From assembly GCA_902587515.1 (NCBI GenBank), contig CACILM010000002.1, forward strand, positions 62,001 through 126,000: 64,000 nt of DNA, read 5' to 3'. The notes under the pieces were generated by a model. It ran no database searches, was not told the origin of the DNA, and was given only the letters and a program-made list of their open reading frames with translations. The number at the start of each line of letters is the position of its first letter. The first letter of the stretch is position 1. The position numbers were made by a program, and so were the translations under genes. The DNA comes from an uncultured Pelagibacteraceae bacterium (lineage in GTDB: Bacteria > Pseudomonadota > Alphaproteobacteria > Pelagibacterales > Pelagibacteraceae). Below are positions 46,399 to 54,228 of this stretch, one piece after another.

Positions 46399-47142
46399 AT
46401 GAAAAAAACCACTTTTTTAATCGTTGGAAAACATGCAGTTTTAGAGGCTCTTAAAAACCCTTCAAGGAAAATTGAAAGAGTATTTTTGACTGAAGATGCC
46501 CAAAAAAAATTAAATAGAGAAAATCAGTCTTTAAATTTATTTAAATCTTTAAATGTTTTTTATAAATCAAGGAAAGAACTTGATAATTTATGTGGGAGAG
46601 ATGAGACCGCTCACCAGGGTCTAATAGCTGAAGTCGAGCAACTTGAAGAAATAACACTCAAAGAATACGTTTTAAATAATAAAAATAAAAATATTAATTT
46701 AATAGCCTTAGAAGAAGTAACTGACCCTCGAAATATTGGATCAATTATAAGAAGTGCTGTCGCATTTAATATTGATGGATTAATAGTCAAAGAGAGGTCT
46801 TTTCCATCAAAAAGTAAATTGCTTTATAAAAGTGCTAGTGGAGGCACTGAACATATTAAGATATTCAAAGTTTCAAATTTAAATACAGCTCTTAAATTTT
46901 TAAAAACGAAAGAATTTTGGATTAGTGCTTTTGATGTTTCTGCTAAAAAAGATTTTACAAAAAATAATTGGAAAGGAAAGAATGTTTTATTATTTGGATC
47001 TGAGGGATATGGAATAAAAGCAAAGACGTTAGAGAATTCTGATTTTAAATTTAAAGTGTATATGAATGATGATATTGATAGTTTAAATATATCAAATACT
47101 GTATCAGTTGTTTGTCACCATATATTTCAATCAATAAAATAA
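46399..47142 (+). CDS. rlmB: TrmH/RlmB family rRNA 2'-O-methyltransferase
   Basis: GKHAVLEALKNPSRKIERV, VTDPRNIGSIIRSAVAFNIDGLI, LLFGSEGYGIK, LNISNTVSVV. Confidence 0.93.
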   Translation: MKKTTFLIVGKHAVLEALKNPSRKIERVFLTEDAQKKLNRENQSLNLFKSLNVFYKSRKELDNLCGRDETAHQGLIAEVEQLEEITLKEYVLNNKNKNINLIALEEVTDPRNIGSIIRSAVAFNIDGLIVKERSFPSKSKLLYKSASGGTEHIKIFKVSNLNTALKFLKTKEFWISAFDVSAKKDFTKNNWKGKNVLLFGSEGYGIKAKTLENSDFKFKVYMNDDIDSLNISNTVSVVCHHIFQSIK

Positions 47143-47195
47143 TTTTAGCTTATTTGTGTTGTTTTTTTGATAAAATTATTCTAAAAAACTCTCAT

Positions 47196-47268
47196 GCCCT
47201 CATAGCTCAATTGGTAGAGCAATTGATTTGTAATCAATAGGTTCGCGGTTCGAGTCCGTGTGAGGGCA
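47196..47268 (+). tRNA. tRNA-Thr (TGT); no encoded CCA (followed by CCG)
   Basis: GCCCTCATAGCTCAATTGGTAGAGCAATTGATTTGTAATCAATAGGTTCGCGGTTCGAGTCCGTGTGAGGGCA cloverleaf with TGT anticodon. Confidence 0.96.
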
Positions 47269-47270
47269 CC
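47225..47270 (+). repeat. left 46-bp direct repeat (attL-like, within intact tRNA-Thr)
   Basis: GATTTGTAATCAATAGGTTCGCGGTTCGAGTCCGTGTGAGGGCACC. Confidence 0.9.
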
Positions 47271-47272
47271 GC

Positions 47273-47296
47273 AAACTAAGTAAATCCTTAGTTTTT
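47273..47296 (+). terminator. rho-independent terminator downstream of tRNA-Thr
   Basis: AAACTAAG-TAAATC-CTTAGTTT perfect 8-bp stem followed by TT. Confidence 0.6.
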
Positions 47297-47396
47297 AAAT
47301 TAATAAAAAATTATTTTACAGAACATCAATAGTGCAAGTGATATAAACAGAACGACTTGTGGTGTCCGAGATTAGCAAGATCAAGTTAAATAGATA

Positions 47397-48023
47397 CTAA
47401 TAACTTTTTTTCATAACTTCATTTAATTCAGAAGAAACAATACTTACTTTTAAATTTGGCATCCAATTATTATTTATTCTATATTTTTCTTGCCAGTCTG
47501 TACAATTAATTCCAATAACTTCATTATTTTTAAATCTAAACCAAGAATTATAAGAGGTACTAGTTTTATCGTAAGCGTGTTTTTTTGTTTCACGCACAGC
47601 TTTTATATTTAAAGTTTTTTCTATATCAAGTTCAATTTTAAATCTTTCTTTATTACAATCATCAATTTTTTTAAACCTAATGTATCCTTGAACGCCAATA
47701 ATTTTATAATTTACTTCATCTAATACAGTGGCTCCTACAAAATCATAAAAGGAAGCTTTTCTCTCACCTTTCCTCGCGGGCTCATCTCTGTGAGTTCTAA
47801 TAATTTTTGCTTTGGAATTATTGTAAGAAAATGTGGAGCGATGATTAGCTAAAGATCTTAATTCACTTAGTGAAAAAAAATCTAAGAGACTGCCTCCAAC
47901 ATTCATTTCCTCAATTTGAAATTCTTCAATATTATTGGCCTTAGACGGATAAATAAAACCTAGACACAGAACTAGAGAGTAAATAAAGAAATATCTCATA
48001 TTAAAGTGATAAATTTTTTTCAT
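47397..48023 (-). CDS. small exported protein, island paralog family member 1
   Basis: Signal peptide, then NIEEFQIEEMNVGGSLLDFFSLSEL; C-terminal CTDW; similar to ORFs at 48046, 57525, 58217, 58810. Confidence 0.8.
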   Translation of the reverse strand: MKKIYHFNMRYFFIYSLVLCLGFIYPSKANNIEEFQIEEMNVGGSLLDFFSLSELRSLANHRSTFSYNNSKAKIIRTHRDEPARKGERKASFYDFVGATVLDEVNYKIIGVQGYIRFKKIDDCNKERFKIELDIEKTLNIKAVRETKKHAYDKTSTSYNSWFRFKNNEVIGINCTDWQEKYRINNNWMPNLKVSIVSSELNEVMKKSY

Positions 48024-48045
48024 GATCTTAATATTTTATCTGGTT

Positions 48046-48624
48046 CTAATAAGCATTTGTATTTAACCAGTTTAAAAGTTTTTTTGTATAAATATCAAAT
48101 ACCAAACTATCATTAATACCTGTATCTTTATCCCATTTATCACATTTCACAGAAATTTTTCCGCCTTTTAATTCATACATTATATGTTTGTATATAAATC
48201 CTTTTTTAGATGTATGTTCATAATTATCTTTTCTGTATTTCTTAGCGCCCTTAAATAAATCGTCTAAACCTTTTTCAGCATTATTAAATTCTTTTAAACA
48301 TTTTCCTTTATCGCTAATGTGCTTTGCACCAGTGAGTGCATGAATTTTATATAGATTATCGTTTTTTTCTAAATGAAATTGAATTTCATCAAAATTTTTT
48401 AGATTAAATTCATCATTTTTAAAAAAAGTAACACTATAGAAATCATCAGATTTATAAAGATCATAGGATGAGTTCTTTTTTTTTAAAATTCTTTCTTTTG
48501 AAATAAATTTTGTTAAAGGATCTAAAATGCTGATACCCTCTAGTTCGAAATCTTTTATACCATTTGCTTTTGAGTGAGTAACGGTAGTAAACAATATAAA
48601 TATTATTAATAAAAATTTTTTCAT
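48046..48624 (-). CDS. small exported protein, island paralog family member 2
   Basis: Signal peptide, GIKDFELEGISILDPLTKFISKERI; CDKW; C-terminal NAY. Confidence 0.8.
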   Translation of the reverse strand: MKKFLLIIFILFTTVTHSKANGIKDFELEGISILDPLTKFISKERILKKKNSSYDLYKSDDFYSVTFFKNDEFNLKNFDEIQFHLEKNDNLYKIHALTGAKHISDKGKCLKEFNNAEKGLDDLFKGAKKYRKDNYEHTSKKGFIYKHIMYELKGGKISVKCDKWDKDTGINDSLVFDIYTKKLLNWLNTNAY

Positions 48625-48627
48625 AAT

Positions 48628-49473
48628 TTAAAATAATATAGCTGCCATAACTATTAAAGTTACTAGAATAGCAGCTGATATATATGAATATAAAACTTCG
48701 ATATTTTGTACTCGAGTTTTATCTATTGATTCTGTAATTTTTTTTAATTGTTCTCTTCTATAGTAATAGATGAGACTAATCATAAATATAACCGATAAAA
48801 GAGGAAAAATACTTGCCGCTCCATAATAATTATACGCACCATGAAAAACTATTGGTAAAGATAAAGATAGAATTAACATTATCCTTCTTTTAAAAATATT
48901 TCTTTCTTCAAATAAATTTAGACTTAATAACCACCCCATTAAAACTCCAAAACCCATATGCATAACAAGGGGATAATATCTTGTTTTAACCATTTGTATT
49001 GTCCATGCATTTTCTAGACTAGAGCTGGATAAGTAACCGACATTTTCTATCGCCGCATAACCAAGGCCTATGGCTGCACCATAAACTATTGCATCCATTG
49101 GTTCGTTTAGAGCTGATAACCTGACACAAAAGAATATAAGTAACGCAAATTTTATTCCCTCCTCTAAAAAAGCTGCTCTAAAAAAACTTTGATATGCATT
49201 TTCTGCTACAGGAAAAGTAGCTCCTGCAACTTTATAACCGCCATCGATATATTCATTGTAAGCGTTTATATCTAAACCCAACAGAGGACCTAAGTGATCC
49301 TCTGCGAGCATTACGAATAAATGTAGCGGTAAAACTATCGATGCACCTAATAAAAATGATGAGAACAAAAATTTACCTGGTTCAGGAAATCTATCTGATT
49401 TCCAAACTGCAATTCCTAGCAATATAGGTGGTAGTACTGTTGAAATATAAAGAAAGGAAGGATCGGTAAACAT
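48628..49473 (-). CDS. PrsW-type intramembrane metalloprotease
   Basis: Multi-TM with FLEEGIKFALLIFF (EExxK), DAIVYGAAIGLGYAAIENVGYL, YPLVMHMGFGVLMG, PIVFHGAYNYY motifs. Confidence 0.9.
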   Translation of the reverse strand: MFTDPSFLYISTVLPPILLGIAVWKSDRFPEPGKFLFSSFLLGASIVLPLHLFVMLAEDHLGPLLGLDINAYNEYIDGGYKVAGATFPVAENAYQSFFRAAFLEEGIKFALLIFFCVRLSALNEPMDAIVYGAAIGLGYAAIENVGYLSSSSLENAWTIQMVKTRYYPLVMHMGFGVLMGWLLSLNLFEERNIFKRRIMLILSLSLPIVFHGAYNYYGAASIFPLLSVIFMISLIYYYRREQLKKITESIDKTRVQNIEVLYSYISAAILVTLIVMAAILF

Positions 49474-50387
49474 TATTGAATATCAAGTTGTTTAATTATC
49501 TCATAATTATCAACACCAATGTAATTAAATAAATCTTCCCAGAGTTTTACAAGTGAACTTGATAAACCATCTCTAGTTTCATAGTCATGATTTATATATA
49601 AAACAGTTACTTTTAAATTTTTTAAGGTTTGTTTGTTTGGTTTTCTATCATCTATATAATTCTTTACTTTTTTATTTTTAATTAAATTAGCAAATGATTT
49701 ACATTTATTTGGTTTTACAATTTCTAGATTAGTTTTGCAGTGATTATAAAATGAAAATCTTTTTGAATACTGCATTAAATCAGAAACAATAATTAATTCT
49801 CTCTCTGGATAGTCAGGGGTAAAATCTACTTTTGCTTCTCTTAAAACATGAAAAAAATATTCAAATATTAAACTTTGTTTTCCTTCGGGAGCATTTACGC
49901 TTAAGAAATTTTTTTCAAATTTATTAGTCAACTCATTCCAAACAAAAAATGCTTCTTTTATTCTCTTGTATCCTTCACACTTTGTATTTGCTTCTTCACC
50001 TTCAAATTTAGATTTATCGCCAGTTTTGAATCTACATTTTGAGTAATTAATAGTTTGTGATTGAGGCGGAGTATCGTCAATTTTCATGTAAGAAATCTTA
50101 TGATAAGGAGGGGTGTTTTTTATTAAAACGTCTCCAAAAATTCTTCCTTGAATCCAATCAACTTGGGCTTGTTTTAAGGGAGATGTAAAATCGACTAAAA
50201 AAAACTTGTGACCTAGTTTTGAATTTAAGGGACAAAATTGGTTAGGATCTTCAAAATCAATTATAATAGGATTCTTGCTATCCTGCCAACATTTAGGGTA
50301 ACCTTTGGGAAGTTCCGCAAAAGACTTAACAGAAATTGAAAATAAAAGAATTACAAAAATAGATAATTTAACAGTATTAAATTTCAT
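49473..50387 (-). CDS. exported protein with von Willebrand A-like features, unknown function
   Basis: Signal peptide; FFLVDFTSPLKQAQVDWI (degenerate MIDAS-like), ELIIVSDLMQYSKRFSFY, KVTVLYINHD alternation of beta cores; translationally coupled to neighbours. Confidence 0.6.
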   Translation of the reverse strand: MKFNTVKLSIFVILLFSISVKSFAELPKGYPKCWQDSKNPIIIDFEDPNQFCPLNSKLGHKFFLVDFTSPLKQAQVDWIQGRIFGDVLIKNTPPYHKISYMKIDDTPPQSQTINYSKCRFKTGDKSKFEGEEANTKCEGYKRIKEAFFVWNELTNKFEKNFLSVNAPEGKQSLIFEYFFHVLREAKVDFTPDYPERELIIVSDLMQYSKRFSFYNHCKTNLEIVKPNKCKSFANLIKNKKVKNYIDDRKPNKQTLKNLKVTVLYINHDYETRDGLSSSLVKLWEDLFNYIGVDNYEIIKQLDIQ

Positions 50388-51876
50388 ATTTCTTTCTTAT
50401 ATCTTCAATTTTTAAATTAATTTCACTTTCATAAGTGTTAATTAAATTAATATGATCATTAGCAGCAGATTGTATTTTATTTTGATAACTTTCTATTTTT
50501 TTTTCAATCTCATCTTTGCTCAAATATAAAACTGCAATATCAGAAAATACTTCTTTAGGATCACTTTTTCTTGGACTTAAATTATAATAACGAGTTTTCA
50601 TTTTACCATTAGCATCTTTCCAATATTTTGGTGCGTCATCTGTTCTGAAGTTTGCATTGATGGATCTATATTCACCTAAAGCATGGTCTATAGAGTCATC
50701 AATTTCATTAGCGAATCTTTTATAGCTTGAAAATGTATTTTCTAAAGATGTTATATTTGGTCTCCATTGTTTAATTAGAATATTTGATAAAATTGAGTCT
50801 CTTCTTTCACCGGTGTCTTTTATCTCATTTTTAAATATTTTTTGAACTTCCGTGGCTAGATGTTCCCTAATTCTATTAATTTCTTTTTTATCTTCATTTC
50901 TTGTTTTACCAATATTTCCAAATTCAGGGTATGTGTCCCCAAAAAAGTATCCGTCAATTAAGGATGCTATCGCAAATCCAATTCCTAAAAAAATTAATAC
51001 TAGTGAAATAAAATTTAGCTCAACAGTCCAGGGTAAAAGTTCGTTAGCTGTTTGGGCTGCTTGATCTACACCTGAAGTATTTCCTCTCATCTTATCAACC
51101 ATTGATACACCACCTGTATCGTGAATTGCTCTATATGCTCCTAAAATCCAATTTAAATAAAATATAAAAACTAGGTAAACGGTTAATCCTATTTTACCTA
51201 TTACTCTTCTACTTTGCTTAATATGATTAAAGTTTTTTAATGCAAAGAAACCAATTCCAAAAGAGACCAAAACATTGAGAGCGGCTACAGTAATAGAAAC
51301 AGCTAAACCTGCTTTATCACCACCACCAAACGCTGGACCAAGAATTCTTCCGTTTGCTTGATACTCAATAAGAAATAAAATTAAAATTACTGAAAGACCA
51401 ATTATTATATTCAATGTTGTTAACGATTTTGGCTCTCTATTTAATTTATTTTCCAATTTAAAATTTCTCACTTCTCTATCATGAGTATTGTATGAATCTT
51501 TTAAACTAGATAATCTTCCCTCCGCACTTACTAATGTCTGTTGTATCCTTCCTTTAAAATCTTCAATATAAAAGTTTTTTTGTCCAAGCTTGGCAGTACT
51601 ATCAATAATTTTATCTTTAATTGAATTTAAATAAGAGGCGGCTTTTGAAACTTGATCATTTCTTATTTCATCTGCGTATACAATTGCTTCATTTTCACAT
51701 ATAGAAAAATTTTCAGAATTTGATCTTGGAATATTGTTTTTACCATCTGTAGTGGCATTTTCTTTTAGATTTATTTTATCTTCCAAAGCTTTAACTTTTA
51801 TATTTTCAAAATCGTAGCTCATATTATTTTTTTTAAAAATTCTCTTAATCCTATTTATTAGTTTTTTTAATTTCAT
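50377..51876 (-). CDS. membrane protein with four predicted TM segments flanked by coiled-coil regions
   Basis: TM stretches LNIIIGLSVILILFLI, AVSITVAALNVLVSFGIGFFAL, IGLTVYLVFIFYLNWIL, LNFISLVLIFLGIGFAIASLI; charged helical flanks; overlaps 49473 ORF by 11 bp. Confidence 0.75.
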   Translation of the reverse strand: MKLKKLINRIKRIFKKNNMSYDFENIKVKALEDKINLKENATTDGKNNIPRSNSENFSICENEAIVYADEIRNDQVSKAASYLNSIKDKIIDSTAKLGQKNFYIEDFKGRIQQTLVSAEGRLSSLKDSYNTHDREVRNFKLENKLNREPKSLTTLNIIIGLSVILILFLIEYQANGRILGPAFGGGDKAGLAVSITVAALNVLVSFGIGFFALKNFNHIKQSRRVIGKIGLTVYLVFIFYLNWILGAYRAIHDTGGVSMVDKMRGNTSGVDQAAQTANELLPWTVELNFISLVLIFLGIGFAIASLIDGYFFGDTYPEFGNIGKTRNEDKKEINRIREHLATEVQKIFKNEIKDTGERRDSILSNILIKQWRPNITSLENTFSSYKRFANEIDDSIDHALGEYRSINANFRTDDAPKYWKDANGKMKTRYYNLSPRKSDPKEVFSDIAVLYLSKDEIEKKIESYQNKIQSAANDHINLINTYESEINLKIEDIRKKYEI

Positions 51877-51950
51877 AATAATTTTATTCTTATTTCAACC
51901 TTTTATTTGAATTTTTCTCCCCCTTTTTACAAAGAGGGAGTAATCAATTA

Positions 51951-52190
51951 CTAGTCACCGTCTTTTCCTGCGCTCATTAATGCAGCTCCAATAAATCCAA
52001 AGATCATTGGAGAAAATCTTGAAGCAGCACCCATAAAGCTAGTAAGGTTAACTCCAGCCCAAGACATTGCAAAGTCTGCTATTGCGAAGGCTATTAACAA
52101 GAAGCCTAATACCTGCAAACCTGATGTAGAACTAGTCTCATTTTGTACTTTTGCTTTTTTCATTTTTTTTCCTTTGGTTTGTGTTTTCAT
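51951..52190 (-). CDS. small two-TM membrane protein
   Basis: LQVLGFLLIAFAIADFAMSW and FSPMIFGFIGAALMSAG; first gene of the leftward cassette. Confidence 0.7.
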   Translation of the reverse strand: MKTQTKGKKMKKAKVQNETSSTSGLQVLGFLLIAFAIADFAMSWAGVNLTSFMGAASRFSPMIFGFIGAALMSAGKDGD

Positions 52191-52221
52191 GATTTAAATA
52201 TAGTTGTTCTTGTAAAAAATT

Positions 52222-52291
52222 CTTGTCCACCTTTTATAAAAAAATTGGACAATTAAATTTAAGTCCAAAATTAAAAATAATATTGGACAAG
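52222..52291. promoter_or_regulatory. cluster of four TTGGACAA-like half-sites in divergent intergenic region
   Basis: CTTGTCCA (52222-52229), TTGGACAA (52245-52252), AAGTCCAA (52261-52268), TTGGACAAG (52283-52291), alternating in orientation. Confidence 0.55.
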
Positions 52292-52323
52292 AAAAATAAA
52301 TAAAAATTTAGTATTATTTATTT

Positions 52324-52557
52324 ATGAAAAAAATAATTTTAACAATTTTAATAATTTTTAGCTCAAGCTCTTTATATGCTTCAGAAATGAATGTGCTTTT
52401 AGATCAAAATTATAAAATAATCAAAACTGAGATAATAAAATTTGATCAAGATGCTCAAAAAATTTTTACTTTGCAAAATGGTAAAAATATTTTTATATGC
52501 TCTGTTCAAATAGAAGACATGGGCGGTTTAATTAGCTCTGAATGCATAAAACCTTAA
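52324..52557 (+). CDS. small exported protein of unknown function
   Basis: Signal peptide MKKIILTILIIFSSSSLYASE; first of four tandem + strand ORFs. Confidence 0.65.
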   Translation: MKKIILTILIIFSSSSLYASEMNVLLDQNYKIIKTEIIKFDQDAQKIFTLQNGKNIFICSVQIEDMGGLISSECIKP

Positions 52558-52561
52558 AATA

Positions 52562-52759
52562 ATGAAAAAGATTTTAATTATAATAGGTTTTAGTTTGTTA
52601 ATATCGTGTGATCGCGCGGAGCCATTAGTAAAGAAATCTAAGAACGGTATTTGTCATAAAGTTGGTACTAGATATTATGATCAAACGAAACACTTTAAAA
52701 ATTTTTCATCAATTGAAGATTGTATAAAAAGTGGTGGTAGATTACCAAAAAGAAGGTAA
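52562..52759 (+). CDS. small putative lipoprotein
   Basis: MKKILIIIGFSLLISC lipobox-like N-terminus; 4 bp after previous ORF. Confidence 0.65.
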   Translation: MKKILIIIGFSLLISCDRAEPLVKKSKNGICHKVGTRYYDQTKHFKNFSSIEDCIKSGGRLPKRR

Positions 52760-52801
52760 ATAAATTATAGAATTTTTAAAAATTTTATCTAAAATATTCT
52801 T

Positions 52802-54223
52802 ATGATTAAAAATTTTAAAAAACTAAGCATACTACTTTTTACGAGTTTTTTTCTATTCACATCGGTTGAGGCTAATTGGATAACCAAAAAAAGCGACAAA
52901 TCTAAAGAAACTATTAAAGAGGAGAAAAAACAAAAATCTGAATGGATTAAACTTAAAAAAAAAGAAATTAAAAAAAATAAAGAAGATTACAAAAAGAAAG
53001 AAAAAAATATTTCTAAAGAAGTTAAATCATGGATAACTAAAAAGATAAAAAAAGATAAATTTTTAGAAATAAATTCTCTTCCAAATTCTCAGATTTATTT
53101 CACAGCTTATGCTAGTGATGGAAAAATTTTTTATGGTTATATTAATGATGATAAAAAATCCGAAAAATTTAGTTTTCAGGGTAATTCAATATATAAAATA
53201 AGTAAAGGTAAAGGCTACATTCAAAATAATAAAGCAGTTTGTAATATTGCAACTGAAAGAGGAGTAATTGCAAACAACATAATTGGTTTTGTCTCTGGAG
53301 AATGTAACGATAAAACAAAATTTACAGGTCAATATAGCCAAAAAAGTAAAAGCGGAAGTGCAGAAACTGAGCAAAAAATAAAAATTAATTTTAGTTTTGA
53401 TGAAAATTTAAAAATATCAAAAGATCAAATTGCTCAACTAAATAAAAAAAATAACATCACTGATCAACCCAATTTACGTGCACCTACTGATGTGGCTGAT
53501 ATAACTTTAAGTCCAAATGGCAAATACTATGCACTACTGATTGGAAATTCTAATTATGTAAAATGGTCATCACTAAAATCTCCAGTAAATGATGTTAGTG
53601 AAATAAAGAGAGTACTTGAACAAAAATATAAATTTGAAAAAGTGATATCTGTCATAAATGGAACAAGGAAAGATATCTTTAAAGCCATTAATGAACTGAC
53701 AAAAATTACGACAGATAAAGATTATGTCTTAATTTATTATTCAGGACATGGTGATATACGGTCAACTCAATCTTATTGGATACCAGTAGATGGAGCCAAA
53801 GATTATGATCCTACAGAATGGATAAATATTAGAGATATTGAAGTTTATCTAGAAAATGAAATTTCTGCTCATCATCTAGCTGTAATGGTTGACTCATGTT
53901 ATTTTGCTGTTGCCACAAAAGGTAAGACAAAAGTTGATAATAAAAATAAATCTTTAGCCTACAGTAAATTATTAAATCGGAGAGCAAGAATAATACTATC
54001 TTCAGGTAGCAATGAACCAGTAGAAGATACTACAAATAAACACTCTAAGTTTGCAACAAGTTTTATTCAATCTCTTAAAAATAATCAGAAAGCAATTAGA
54101 TTAAGTGAAATAACTGAAAATATATTCATTGATCATGCTGGTTCAAGACAACAACCTTACTACGCAAGAATAATGTCTTGGGGACATGGTGGTGGTGATT
54201 TTATATTTATCTCTAGAAAATAA
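52802..54223 (+). CDS. predicted exported caspase-fold (peptidase C14) protease
   Basis: KYYALLIGNSNYVKWSSLKSPVNDVSEIKRVL, catalytic His in YYSGHGD, catalytic Cys in VMVDSCY; N-terminal signal peptide MIKNFKKLSILLFTSFFLFTSVEAN. Confidence 0.9.
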   Translation: MIKNFKKLSILLFTSFFLFTSVEANWITKKSDKSKETIKEEKKQKSEWIKLKKKEIKKNKEDYKKKEKNISKEVKSWITKKIKKDKFLEINSLPNSQIYFTAYASDGKIFYGYINDDKKSEKFSFQGNSIYKISKGKGYIQNNKAVCNIATERGVIANNIIGFVSGECNDKTKFTGQYSQKSKSGSAETEQKIKINFSFDENLKISKDQIAQLNKKNNITDQPNLRAPTDVADITLSPNGKYYALLIGNSNYVKWSSLKSPVNDVSEIKRVLEQKYKFEKVISVINGTRKDIFKAINELTKITTDKDYVLIYYSGHGDIRSTQSYWIPVDGAKDYDPTEWINIRDIEVYLENEISAHHLAVMVDSCYFAVATKGKTKVDNKNKSLAYSKLLNRRARIILSSGSNEPVEDTTNKHSKFATSFIQSLKNNQKAIRLSEITENIFIDHAGSRQQPYYARIMSWGHGGGDFIFISRK

Positions 54224-54228
54224 TAACA

